Shown here: one piece after another, positions 50,901 to 63,947 of the stretch | Position numbering within the stretch: position 1 is the first letter of the stretch | Layout of the letters: each line of letters starts with the position of its first letter | Source of the DNA: Owenia fusiformis | Taxonomy: Eukaryota; Annelida; Polychaeta; Sabellida; Oweniidae | NCBI GenBank assembly: GCA_903813345.2 | Contig: CAIIXF020000010.1 | Location: forward strand, 20,469,181 to 20,533,180 | Reading direction: 5' to 3' | DNA length: 64,000 nt | The notes under the pieces: model-generated | The model's input: only the letters and a program-made list of their open reading frames with translations | Told to the model about the DNA's origin: nothing | Databases searched by the model: none | Program-made: the position numbers and the translations under genes

Positions 50901-52101
50901 CTCCATGTTTGGGTCAGAAATCCATAGTCAGAGGGGTCAGTCTTTTTAGTACACCCCATTATCTAGCCTAGGGTGAAGATATGATACAGCCCTAGTAATC
51001 TAAGTTTCTGTAACTGAAACATGCATACTCTTCAGCACATTTGTTTAGAAAGTACATATAATTTTAGTGAGAGGCTTTTCGCTTGTCATATTTCACGAGT
51101 TTTAGAAAATGAGCAAATCATAGCTCTCAAAATTATTTGTAATCTTGTGCAGTAATCTTTAAATGCAGGAAACGCAGGAGCAAAAAAACGTTACCAATTC
51201 AATTTTTGGAATAAGGGTACATGTATATACTAAACCAAATTGTCCCATGGTCAGCTTTTTACCCTCTGAACACCAACTGGTCAATCTTTTACAGTTACTT
51301 TTCAAACCCTATACAAATCGCCCTTTCTTATCTTATTTTGATGCAAATCGCTTAGTTTTATTCATGTCTTATTTCATTTCCAATGTTTTCTGATATTCTT
51401 TCACTTTAAAACTGTTTCAGCTTGTTGAAATGAACCATTAATCTAAAAAAAATTACTTTACTTTCATTTCACCGTTACTAGATGCTCCCGGATGTACCAG
51501 CGTACTATTATTAATTTGTTCTGTTCGGTATTTTAGTGCATTAGGGTTCGGTATTTCAGTTTACTTTTCTCGAACTTTTTCTCGATGTTTACTACTGAAA
51601 ATTGCCGATGCATCGATGTACGATTATGACACATCGCGACAACACTAGTCAGAGGTTCCCCCGCCCATACACTCACAATTCTGTATTGCAATTCTCAAAC
51701 AATACAGATCTGTACTGAGTGAAATCATGGGCAAAATAACCTTTTGACAACCAAGAAAGATACGACCACTCCCTCTGACTCGGAGTACATTTATAAGGTT
51801 TAGACTATATCCTCTAGTCTGAAATTTTCTCAGGAAATTCAGTCTATTGGATACAGACTAGTATAAGGTTACATGTAGCCTCCACAGGATTGTAAGCCTA
51901 TGCTGAGGACAGACTCGCAGAGTGAGTCACTGACTGAAGTAAAAATAATTAGAAAAAAAATCTATAAAAATAAAAATGGAATAAACGTGATTTTATACCT
52001 TCGCATCCAAGAAGAATTTCCCTTCTGACGGGATGGCAACCAATTGCAGTGATCCCTCTCGTATGGGTCTCCTTCATGACATACTGCTTTTCCATAGCCA
52101 T
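35934..52101 (-). CDS. WD40-repeat protein, 20 exons, TP-rich tail
   Basis: Beta-propeller scaffold protein of 815 residues. Coding exons (5' to 3'): 51999-52101, 50615-50705, 49911-50004, 49352-49448, 48804-48912, 48333-48407, 47079-47147, 46466-46649, 45357-45450, 44992-45090, 44219-44309, 43439-43586, 39657-39753, 39120-39265, 38619-38797, 38147-38248, 37257-37440, 36751-36866, 36506-36599 and 35934-36209. Every junction is GT-AG with matching phase. WD repeats are visible as FDKTIKIW, SQGVIIKW, WDRRLCIW, EDGSIRIW and WDKTIRIW among others, enough for two propellers. Between them is a Lys/Gln/Ser-rich linker (KKKKKQPQSDNS). The C-terminus (about 763-794) is a GTP/KTP tripeptide repeat with many proline-directed phosphorylation-type sites, then an acidic end. 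No signal peptide or membrane segment. I cannot assign an orthologue or a partner. Confidence 0.92.
37478..37663. mobile_element. Short inverted-repeat element in WD40 intron
   Basis: gatctccccaagatttttt and aattcttaggagatc are imperfect inverted ends. The interior repeats aggtgggtgcaa and aagtgggtgc. It lies between two WD40 exons. Confidence 0.5.
39797..39967. repeat. TGTTCCACTT repeat element
   Basis: Several copies of gtgttccactt with short spacers lie between inverted ends acagtaaaac and gtttcactg. A looser relative with gtgttcact motifs lies at about 50427-50545. Both are in WD40 introns. Confidence 0.5.
40682..41734. mobile_element. 1053-bp TA-flanked element with about 200-bp inverted ends
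   Basis: Ends CAAGGGGCGATCCATATATT and its complement, each beside TA. Inverted similarity runs inward about 200 bp to aggtaacctgtatttagggt-type sequence. The interior frame at 40925-41224 has no recognisable transposase motif. It lies in the largest WD40 intron. Confidence 0.75.
42289..43027. mobile_element. 739-bp hAT-like element, exact 8-bp duplication
   Basis: Ends CACAGATCCGGAGCCAG and CTGGCAGAGGTCCGTG are imperfect inverted repeats. The identical 8-mer tgttaatc flanks both sides (42281-42288 and 43028-43035). Subterminal gtaggctcaa and tattgagcc blocks are shared with the 6297-6427 element. The interior has no transposase, so it is non-autonomous. Confidence 0.85.
43768..44133. mobile_element. 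TTAA-bounded MITE, copy 1
   Basis: It starts ttaaagagag and ends ctgcctttaa, with TTAA at both ends. About 370 bp match 60796-61177 throughout, with small indels. The 107-codon plus-strand frame here is disrupted in the other copy and is not a gene. Confidence 0.8.
44383..44768. repeat. 33-bp minisatellite, about 11.7 copies
   Basis: The unit gtgaacaatattgtaccatg followed by ttgtgaaaaatga is tandemly repeated in a WD40 intron, between exons 44219-44309 and 44992-45090. The length is a multiple of 3, so three long overlapping minus-strand frames (142-180 codons) exist purely as a by-product. Each unit holds the palindrome acaatattgt. Confidence 0.9.
45745..46030. repeat. Degenerate tandem repeat in WD40 intron
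   Basis: Loose copies, about 35-45 bp each, of a motif like actaatgggtgaccttggtg with cttta recur several times. Divergence is high, so copy number is uncertain. Confidence 0.45.
50864..50957. repeat. 94-bp element with GGGGTGTA ends
   Basis: ggggtgta...aaaagactgacc and ggtcagtctttttagtacacccc are inverted ends. The inner ends resemble those of the 27461-28375 element, suggesting one family. Confidence 0.6.
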
Positions 52102-52804
52102 GATGGCTTTTTGGAGTTTTCGTCTAGTTTGTACGTTTTTTAAAAATTTTATTCACCATCTTGTTTCTTTCATGACGACCGGGTTCTACGCATGCGTGAA
52201 GGAAATCCACTTATCACGTGATGCCCTGTTAAGGTGGTATTCCAGTAAATAACTTTGCTGATAAACATATATTTTTTATGTGCTTATTTTGAAGTATATT
52301 CAATTCCTAACATTTTGGTACCAAAAAAGTATAGGGTCACCGTGGAAATTTTCGAGCTACACATCCGAGAAAAAATATGGTTTTACATGATTTTTCTGAT
52401 TTGATGGATAGGGTTTTCACCATTTACATGTTATTTCAATGGGATTTTTTAATATTTGCTGACTCAACTTTGAACTACTAGGGCTGAAAATTTTACTGAT
52501 AAACCTGCATTTATTTTTTGACATTTTGTTAATATGAATGCCTTCTTTCACATAAGCTAATAAAAAATATAGGTCACCGTGCGTTTTTTTACGTATTATG
52601 ACATCATAATATGTTGGTCAATTTTAAATTATTTCTGCATTTTTGTGCATTTATGATGTTATAGCAGCAGTTCATCCATCTTGAGTACTCCTGTTCATTA
52701 CAAAATACTTATTTAGAATTGATACACCATATTAAACATATATATGTATATGTCCTCTATTTTTAAACCACGCATAGTGTTATAATTGAGTTAGATGTAA
52801 AGTT

Positions 52805-53330
52805 AAGGCGTTAAATGTTTGCATAGCAACCACCTAGCAACGGGCAAAATACTCCAAAATGGCTCTCAACATCAACAATTGGCAAGATAAACATTGCTTT
52901 AGCAGCATTATACTTATTAAAACCCAGAGTATAATGTGTTATCTTCTCTTTCATATAACCATATTTTGCATAGCAACTGCATAGCAACAGGTCAAAATTG
53001 ACAAAATAGAAGCCCTTATACATCATGTCACTATTTTGGCTGCATATCTGGATATTTTGAGTGAAAAAATCTTAAAGACCCAAGTAAGATTGAAATATGC
53101 TGAAACCCAGATAAAACCCTAGGGGTGAGGTCCTAGGGGTGAGGCTACATATAGCTGTTTTCTGCATAGCAACTGCATAGCAACAGGTCAAAATTGTCAA
53201 AATTACTAGAAGCCCTTATACATCCTGCCACTATTTTGGCTGCAAATCAGGATATCTTGAAAATGAAAAAAAAATGTTTAAAATATGCCAAAAACCGAGA
53301 TAAGACCCCAGGGGTGAGGTCCTGATGGGG
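52805..53330. repeat. Tandem duplication with gcatagcaac motifs
   Basis: Two copies of about 185 bp share tgcatagcaactgcatagca, agcccttatacatc and ctattttggctgca. A partial third copy begins at about 52815 (tttgcatagcaaccacctag). Non-coding. Confidence 0.65.
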
Positions 53331-53457
53331 CCCTAGTGATACCTTACTGTCTGTCATAACCATTTTCCTCAAAGGACCCTAAAGTGCATGGCCAGGTACT
53401 GCACTACAGAGTTTCATTAATAGCTCACTGATTTCTAACAAGACACACAGTGATAAA

Positions 53458-54292
53458 TATCGCACTTTGAAGAGCAAACTGGCCACCATGCAATTTACCC
53501 AGCATGGCCAAAACCTAATCAGACCTTGGCACTAGTCTGCTCTTGCATCTGTAAACATATCAAGTTGACAAGGTTAGCGGTTTTCCTGCAATTTTGATGA
53601 CAAGAATTTATTTGTAGTCTTGAACTTTGGGAAAATTTAGATAACATTGTTTGTGACCTGATTTGATGACCTTCGACCTTGAAAATTTCACTTTTTCAGA
53701 CCTCAGTAGGTGTTCTGTAATTAAGCTGACCTAAATTTAAATCCAAAATATCAATTTAGAAAATCAACTTTTTGACCTTTTCAAGGTCACTGAAGGTAAA
53801 CGAAATGTCAAATCTGAAATCTAAGGTCAGATTTGAACTTCTGAGAACTTGTAGATGTTTTTAAAAAAAAATTTGGTCAATTTGGAGCAAGTTGAAAAAT
53901 TCAAAATGGCCGCCAAATTGAAAAATTCAAAATGGCCACCATGTAATTCAGCCAGCATACCCAACACCTAATCAGATCTTGGCAATAGTCTGCTCTTGCA
54001 TCTGTAAAAATTTCAAGTTGAACGGATAAGTGGTTTTCCTGGAATTTTGATGACAAGATTTGTTGAAAAATTCAAAATGGCCGCCACGTAGTTTACCCAG
54101 CATGCCCTCAACCTAATCAGATCTTGGTACTAGTCTGCTCTTGCATCTGTAAAAATTTTGAGTTGAAAAGGTAAGCAGTTATCCTGGAAATTTGATGACA
54201 AGATTTGGTTTATGTGCCGCCCGCCCGCCCGCCCGCCCGCCCGCCCAACAGCACAAGACGACGACAATATAGCACTTTTTCAAAGTGCGATA
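53458..54292. mobile_element. 835-bp element with TATCGCACTTTGAA ends
   Basis: TATCGCACTTTGAA at the left and TTCAAAGTGCGATA at the right are perfect inverses. Inside are three diverged copies of a segment with cctaatcagatcttgg, agtctgctcttgcatctgta and gatgacaag. Near the right end is a run of seven CCCG-type tetranucleotides. No coding frame. Confidence 0.7.
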
Positions 54293-55277
54293 AAAAGGAT
54301 CACCAGGGTCTCAATAGGTCCTCATTAGGATAGTATATGGTCTCTTTACATCCTTATTGGGGTCTCGTTAAGATACACATTTGGAAGAACCTTCTTTTTG
54401 TTGAAAATTATAAAATCACACTAAATCTGAGAAACCTCTGATTAAAAGTGAGAGATTTTATAGACACAGCATGGAATCAAAACATATTTAAAACCAGAAT
54501 TCATATTGGGATACACTTTATAACTTGTTAATAGCCACACAGATCCTGGTCAGTGATCAATGATAGTCACAAACAAACATAGGTACTATAATTCTCTAAA
54601 AATTTCACAATAAGAAGAATGAATCAAGCTGAGCCATTGAACTCCAACTTAGACATAAAAAAGGAATGGCATAAAATGGAGAATATCTATTGGGTCTATA
54701 GTTTTTTTTACTTTAAAATAATATACAAGTTCTTTTAACATGTAAGAAGAGTATTTTTTATTCATCTACTTTTGAAATTATAAACATACAGAGTATAATG
54801 TTGAATTAACAAATGTCAAAAATGATCAAAATTCGCCAGATATTAAGTAGGCACCATATCAACCACATTTACATAAACGGTTGCTTGTAAACTAATGAAT
54901 TTATAAGATAAATATTAGAACATTTACACAGCATAGCATTATAAAATATTGACAAAACTAGATTGCACCAAAAACTTAGCCCCAAAGAGATACAAACTGA
55001 CAAAGAGGCAATATTAAATAAACAAATAAGAAAAATAACTATTATGTGAATCTTTCCAGCAACTCTCTTCTTCACATATTAAATAGTATACATGTCCCGT
55101 ATTAATAAATTATGATTACTGAGTTTTATGATAAATAATAATTGAGGGCCTTGACCCAAAGCTATTTGTTCTAAATCGCCCAAAATACAATTTTAGGAAA
55201 ATTTGATTTTTGTGTTGACTATTTAGTTCAGCTTTAGTACACTGCATGTGACCGTTTATCATCGTTTGTGTACCACT

Positions 55278-55425
55278 GGTTGTTGAAGGTGCCATTACAT
55301 TCACTGTGCCTTGTAAGCTCTCCTTATAAGGTACAAATACCAAGGTTGTTTAAGGTGCCATTACGTTCACTGTGTGCCTTGTAAGGTTCAAATACCAAGG
55401 TTGTTGTATTTACTGTGACATTACC
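55278..55425. repeat. Two-copy tandem repeat
   Basis: ggtgccattacattcactgt, ccttgtaag and aaataccaaggttgtt occur twice in order with a period of about 68 bp. Non-coding. Confidence 0.6.
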
Positions 55426-56616
55426 AATTGCAACCTGGAAATAGTAAATACAAAGATTTTATTTACTAGTATATTGTAAGTGCTTTTATGATATTTTAAA
55501 ATGTTAAGTAGAACTAAGAAATCAAACAGAAGATGATAACAATGATATACATGTATGTAGCTTTAGCCATTTTACAAAGTTTATTTGCAAAACATAGAAT
55601 ATTTTACCTCCTCAAACTAGAAATTGGCAAATCCAGTGAGATCAGATCCCAACACACTATATTCATAAATCTATACATGTATATCACAATGCTATATTTA
55701 CCATTTACTATATATCCTTGATTAAATTGGCAGATATAAAAGACATACATTAGAGATGTATCAGAATTTCCACCGATGCATTTGGGTGACTATATTAGGG
55801 GTTTCAAAGGCACAAATGCAATTATAAGGCAATACAATATTTGAGATAATATTTGTTGTATAATGTGGAATCAGAAAAACAATACATAATTGTGATCTAC
55901 TCAAAAATTCCTTCAATTTGAGTATAATATAACCATACATTGAAAAATCATGAAATTATTGTGAAATCTCACATGAGGTGATGACCCTTTTTAATTTTCG
56001 AAATCTGAAAGAGAAAAAGTATAGAACATTTGCAATCTAGCTAAATTGCCCTTCATAAAGCTATACATCAGAAAGATCTCAAAATTAATGAATTACTCCC
56101 ATCTCCCTCCATGGCAGTTACTATTAATTAATTGAAATATTTCTCAATAATTACGCAGGATTGCATTTGCTAGAACAATTGCACACTATCCTGCTGTCAT
56201 CAGGTCATGGCACTAATTTTGAAAGTAGGAATTTTCTAAATATCAATCCAATTTCAAGCTGAAAATTTTGATTTTTGAGACTACAAATACTGTAAATTCA
56301 AGTTTCAAGTTCATTATTCAATAATGGTAAGACATCCATTGTAACAAAAATTGGAATAATGCTCTCATTGATAATGATGCTTCGTACATCAAATGAACTT
56401 GCCCATGGGATTGACTGTATCGACTGATTTATATGTTATTTCCCTACAATGCCTTACCATTGTTGTTTATTCCTAGTTCCATTGCTATTCCGATATTTGC
56501 ACTTGTGTAATAGTTCGATCAAACTGTCATATATTACTACATGAAGTATTCATGATTTTCATCAGAATCAGAAACTGTTTCTTCCCTCTAAACATCATGA
56601 AGTTGAGTGTAGTAGG

Positions 56617-59061
56617 CTAGGCTGTAGTGATTCTGTCATTGCATAGGTACAGTATGTTCATGTTCAATTCCTCCTGTAGATGGTCCACTGATCCTGAAAT
56701 TATAGATAAAAATATAATGCCTGGATATTGTGGTTGATAAGTTCAATATCAACCAAACATTTTTGTCCAAATAAAAATACATTTGACTTTGATAGCTGGT
56801 GTAAAAGGGTAGGAGGTCCTATCAAATTGTGGTCCTACTCTCCATTGATTTATATGGTGACCTAAATACACCTCTTTTCCTCATTATCTTATACACAATC
56901 AGGGCCAGAAAGGGCCTTTAAAAGGGGGACCATAATCCCTGGGGGACCATAATTTCATTCACACCAGTCAAATAAAGTCACCATTTCATATCAGATTTTC
57001 TGACTCTGCTAATTGCGTGGGAGACCTCTTGAGTTTGAAATAAATAAATGTTTTATTTTGATGATCGAAAAAAAGAGACCCTATCTGTTGCAAGACTTAT
57101 GCCTGGCACAACCGTCACCATGTTATTAAGTGTTTTTAAGTTTCGCAAGGATCCTGCCATGACCATGGTAGTATTATCGTGATAGCCTGATATAACCGTG
57201 ATAATGCTATATTATATTTGCATGGCCTGTCATGACCGTGGTAATGTTAAAGCGGCCTGATATGACCGTGACAATGCTATACTATATTGCAAGGCCTGAC
57301 ATGACCGTGGTAATGATAAAGCCTGAAATGACCGTGACAATGGTTGCAAGGCCTGTCATGACCGTGGTAATGTTAAAGCCTGATATGATTGTGACAGAGG
57401 TTGTGAGGCCTGCCATGACTGTGGTAATGTTAAAGCACAACATGACCTTGACAATGGTTATATCATTAAAGGGACAACGTGCTGAAATGAAGTCTCACTT
57501 TTGATCTTCATAGTATTTTCAATGGATAAATAAGTACCTGATCTTTCATTTGACACCAAAAATAGCTCAAACAGACCACATCAGACTTGACACTAGATCA
57601 TGAAAAAATATTTTTGATCTATCAATTTATATGTGTCAAGTTTTTAGCAATGCCATAGAAAGATGGCACTGTTGTTTGCATTGATTATCCATTCATTTTT
57701 AATATGATTTTCAAGCATACGCCATCTTTTAATCCAAGAGTTATTTAAAACATACGTTTTGTGAAAAGTGGTAATTCACTTTTTTCAATCTCTGAACTTC
57801 AAATGCCGTTTTCTATGCGAATAATTTTTTTTTCACTTCAGTATTATCCCAAATTAAAGATATTATCATATTTGATTGACTGTGTGAGTGACATGTCTCA
57901 AATAATATTTTGTCCTTTTTCCCTTCAAAAATAGGCGCATTGCCTGTTTAATTGACATTTAGTAGCATCACACCCGAATAGCCTGACTACGGTAAAGTCA
58001 GATACCGTTGTCACAAATGGCGGACATAACGCGCTTCAACTGTTTAATCACTTGGTTCTCATTTCATGGGACTTAATCATCGCTAATTCTGTATGCATTA
58101 AGCTCTTGTGATTAATGTATCATCTGAAATCCCATTTTTGATCAAATTTGGTCCCGAATCGCCACAATATAGCGTCTTCGATATCGTCAATGACAAGTGA
58201 ACGGAATTTGAATTTGAGTAATTTAGAAAGACAGAAAGGCATATGGTAATTACAATTACCACGGTCATGACAGGCCTTGCAATATTATATAGCAATTTTA
58301 CGGTCATATCAGGCTTAACATTACCACGGTCATGACAGGCCTTGCAATATAATATAGCATTGTCACGGTCATATCAGGCTTAACATTACCACGGTCATGA
58401 CAGGCCTTGCAATATAATATAGCATTGTCAGGGTTATACAAGGCTTTCACGATAACAATACCACGGTCATGGCAGGATCCTTGCGAAACTTAAAAACACT
58501 TACTAACATGGTCACGGTTGTGCCAGGCATAAGTCTTGCAATAGATAACATGTGAAAAAAATGTTCGAACTAGAGTCAAGGTCTGTAATTCGAGCCGGTT
58601 GTTAGGTTTATCAACAGTTCAGACTTGATCAGTCTATGCAACTTTAATGAACAATAAAAAGGATAAATTCTTCCAGCAAAATACCGGCAAATTCACGTGT
58701 AATTTTGAGATGGATTTTAGTGCTCATATACTTGCGATCACATAATATATTGCATTTATTCATAAAATTAACACTACCACTTACTATTAAATACCAAATG
58801 ATCGCACAAAATACAAAAGTTCAAAGTAATTTAGATCAATTAGAATTTACACGTATCAAAATGATATTCGGAAAAGGCCAAAAAGTCCCGATAATCGAGA
58901 ACCAGGAAGTAATTTTTCCTGCTTTTGATAGATTGCAAGCAGAAAAAGATATTTATTTGGTAGTCCTTACCTTTATGTATAGTTGCTATGATGTTTAATG
59001 CTACGACTCTCCTCTGTTTGCCCGGTTGAGACTGAAATCGTCCCGCCACAACGTGAACCAT
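56617..59061 (-). CDS. Weak candidate two-exon gene, 55 residues
   Basis: On the minus strand an ATG at 59061 opens 30 codons (MVHVVAGRFQSQPGKQRRVV, then ALNIIATIHK) that end at a strong donor, AAAG|gtaagg (58971). A good acceptor (ataatttcag) at 56694 continues the frame from 56693 for 25 more codons to TAG at 56617. Phases match and the intron would be about 2.3 kb. Composition of the first exon is protein-like (basic, no low complexity), but I recognise no family. The second exon is also open in another frame (ISGPSTGGIEHEHTVPMQ then stop), so the join is uncertain. Confidence 0.25.
57081..58548. mobile_element. 1.47-kb foldback element with minisatellite arms
   Basis: The left arm begins tgttgcaagacttatgcctg and the right arm ends with its complement. 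Both arms carry tandem variants of about 65-70 bp containing gcctgatatgaccgtgacaa and gcctgtcatgaccgtggtaa in opposite orientation. The middle (about 57470-58250) is unique except for the copy of the 20723 family at 57975-58252. The plus-strand frame at 57232-57504 (repeated MTVVM/MTVTM) is a product of the arm repeats. Confidence 0.8.
57975..58252. repeat. Relative of the 20723-21210 element
   Basis: About 250 bp, from gaatagcctgact to aaaggcatatggtaattac, match the 20723-21210 element in the same orientation. The copy also retains a gataccgttgtcacaaatgg segment beside its left end that the first copy carries, inverted, near its right end. It sits inside the foldback element. Confidence 0.7.
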
Positions 59062-60436
59062 TTTGTTTCTAGGTGGGCGATAATTGGTGAAAAGTTTCAA
59101 AGACGTTTCAAAATTACGACAATCAAGAGTCCTATTTATCCTTGTAATGTATTCTATCACCACAAATAAACATTTACAAAGACACATCCATTCATGCTGG
59201 ATATAGATTTTATTTATTTGAGTAATATACATAAAATAACCAAATCACGGCATCGAAACCGAAACCAAAAGTGAGATGCGTGGGAATGATGCGCACTCGT
59301 CTTTTTTATTTACTGGAATACCATCTTAAGGAAATACCAACAAATAGTGATTGATAATATGAGGTTTCCCTCCGACTACTGAGAATTTACTCTTCTAAGA
59401 AAACCTGTTTCATTTCAAACTTCAAAAATGAAAGGAATGGAGACTTCTAATCGACGAAGTGACTTCAGTGTTTGCAAACGTTGGCCTTGTCACAAGTCGG
59501 CCGGGGTCGTGTCTTCCGAGCCTTGATGATTTGGCCATGGGCATGATTTACTGTCAGTGTACATCTACATGTAGTCTAAATGCGTTTTGAAATGTTGTCA
59601 TCCCATATCAGTTGTGACCGACCTGGGTGCCTAAGATTTTGAAGGTTTATCAAAAACGAAAGAATTTTGGCCTCCTTCTTGAGTCATGATGCTAACTGCA
59701 GTTAGAGTCATCCGGGCTGTGGAAGTGGTAATAATTCCACAGCCTGATGAATGATCAGGCCCATCCGAAGGATTTTCCCAAGGCGGGGCGACTTTCACGT
59801 ACGAATCGATGGACTTTGCCGAAGACACACCAGGCGAACTGCGACACGCGCCCACTGGCACAGCATTGTCGGGTCATGTATGGCCGTGACGCCGGGACGG
59901 TCATATCTTTCACCGGAGTACTACATGTAAGTTTCTGGCCATAAATACAGTGGGTTGACAATGTTTTTTTCAAGTGAAGTCCAAAAGATAGTAAAACATC
60001 AATCAACCTCTTTGAAAAATTGTGGATTAGGACCCCACCTTGGCACTTTCAGGCTTACATGTATTTTCTAAAAAGAAGAGTGGGTCTTGTAGTCTCAATT
60101 TAAGCATATCAAAAGTTTCTTCTATACTGTATTTACAATTCCTGAAAAGGGAATTGTATTTGAAATGCGCTAAATTTAAAAACCACTTATCACATGTTAT
60201 TTTTTCCCATTAGGAAAACTCATGCTATCCATTGTTTTCAGCATAATTTTGGTCATCGAAAATTGATATCTTCAAAACTAGAGCTTCAAACAATTCTAAT
60301 TTTAGAGACGTTTTAGACCCCTTGTTGAATAATCTTTTCATGCAATCAGAAAAAGATCCTCTTTTGAGTAAATAGGCTGAAGATTTTGGAAAAAAATGTT
60401 GGCATGGGGGTCCCTATTCATAATTTTAATAATTGA

Positions 60437-60575
60437 TTGATTGATGATATTTTAATCATCAACGGCACTTTACTCAAAGAAAACATATTGTTTTAATAAA
60501 AACCACTGTATTCGTGCCCAGAAAGTAATCGTGGTGAAAGATATGGCTGTCTAAAAGCACTTGCCATACATAAAA
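60437..60575 (-). repeat. Dispersed repeat, copy 2 (inverted)
   Basis: The complement of this stretch reads gcaagtgcttttagacagcc, catatctttcacca, tactttctgggca and tttttattaaaacaatatg, matching 958-1066 in order with few differences. Confidence 0.65.
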
Positions 60576-60795
60576 TTAATAAACTATTGATCATTGGGTA
60601 AATTTGAAGACAGATTTTGAAGACAGATTTCTAATTTACATTTTTGAGTGATTTTTTGTGTCAGAGAATGACAGGTTCGCGCAAATGTGATACCTCTTAA
60701 TCTACAAGTCGTTGATGATATACAAACATATACAAATCTTTCTTCGATTGAATTCTCCATCTGCACATAAAAAATCATTAATATTCCGTCCTGCA

Positions 60796-61177
60796 TTAAA
60801 GAGAGAATCAGAGATAGCGAGCAGGCTAAACAAAAAATTGTTTCAATTTTAGAATATTTTTGGCTAAGGTCATTCCTTGTCATGTCTATTTTCTAAAAAT
60901 CACAAAAGTGCACACTTTATTCAAGGAAAACGAAAGATTTTTTACAATAATGTAGTATTTTTCTATAAGAATGGTTACCATTCTTATTATTTGGGAGAAT
61001 TTAAACATTTTTCACCCATTTTTGCACTTTGAATCGTAAATAACTTCACCAATTTATAACATATTGTGAATCTTTTGGGAGATATTGTATTTGATATTGT
61101 AAGGAATAGATTGCTAGGTCAATTATGCATGTTGCTTGTAATTTTGTCACCCCCTATAGATCTGATTCTGCCTTTAA
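60796..61177. mobile_element. TTAA-bounded MITE, copy 2
   Basis: It matches 43768-44133 along its whole length, differing by substitutions and a few short indels (one about 13-bp insertion near 60885). It starts ttaaagagag, ends ctgcctttaa, and shares agaatggttaccattcttat. Non-coding. Confidence 0.8.
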
Positions 61178-62139
61178 TAAGAAAGTTATTTAAAAATTAG
61201 TGGGTGGCATTTTTGTGCCACCCTGTACACAGGATTTACTGTATTGAATTTTTGACCGTAGGCTTAAAAAACTCTTGATTTGTATATGCGTGTTTGGGAT
61301 GGTAGAATATGTCATGAACTTGTGAGGATCCATGACAGAGTATAAAATTGAGAGAATACCGTAAATTGAGAGGATAGATAACAGAGGATAAAATTGAGAG
61401 GATGTCCTAAAATTGAGAGGATAAATGACAGAGTCATTTGTAAATTGCTTGTACGCCATTATTCAAAGAAGACTGAGATATTTTATCCGAGACAACTTGA
61501 TACCATTATGACAGGGCCTATAAGTTTTATCTAGAAATCGAGCAGCAAGTACTGTAGGTTTGAACTGGCGTGGGACAACGTTAACTATATAGGATGATAT
61601 AGCGCGGATAAATAAGTATCTTATAAGTAAACTATCTTTTGATTAATATCATGGTTAATTCACATCAATGATTGAAACTGTGAAATGAGCTGATAAAAAA
61701 TGAAAAAATTGAAGTGAGCTGATAAAACATATATCAAATTAATACCATCAATATATGTGAGGGAAATCACGAATATGTTTTGAATGATTATACATTTTAT
61801 AAAATTATTATATCGATGCTATTACTCTCCTAATATTGACATAACCGGGGCAATAATTAATAACTATTAATAAGTCTCACGACAGATCACCCAAATTAAA
61901 GAAAACAATACATATTATGTAAAGGGTAAGAAAAATAATTTATTTTATGTTTCCTGGTTTTTCCTATTGGCACTTGAGAATAAAATCCATAACAATTCAT
62001 ATGGAGTCAACAATTTAGACTAGGTTCAACACTAGCAAATTGAATGTTCTAATAAATAGATTACGATCTTATGATCATATCAAGTCCATTTCCATTTCCA
62101 AGTCGTCTTCGTTTATGGCTAATGTTCATGGTTGGTGAT

Positions 62140-63947
<1,808 letters not shown>

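Larger units (their letters stand above)
52233..59325. mobile_element. 7.1-kb interval bounded by 20-bp inverted repeats and TTAA
   Basis: The left terminus GGTGGTATTCCAGTAAATAA (52233-52252) and the right terminus TTATTTACTGGAATACCATC (59306-59325) are inverted repeats matching at 19 of 20 positions. TTAA flanks both (52229-52232 and 59326-59329). This is the architecture of a piggyBac- or Kolobok-class insertion. The similarity stops at the terminal 20 bp or so, as expected for the two ends of one element. The interior has no recognisable transposase but holds nested repeats and a weak gene candidate. The left edge is 128 bp upstream of the WD40 ATG. Two unrelated relics of one family could mimic this. 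Confidence 0.55.
59062..62139. other. Intergenic spacer upstream of the tubulin 3' end
   Basis: Contains two copies of the 958-1066 dispersed repeat (direct and diverged at 59897-59965, inverted at 60437-60575), the TTAA-bounded MITE at 60796-61177 and a GC-richer stretch at about 59730-59900 of unknown origin. AATAAA on the minus strand at 61939-61944, 196 bp past the tubulin stop, is a likely poly(A) signal. No gene seen. Confidence 0.55.

Noticed and set aside
57232-57504. MTVVM/MTVTM repeat protein
   Set aside because: It is encoded by one arm of the foldback element; the inverted arm has no equivalent.
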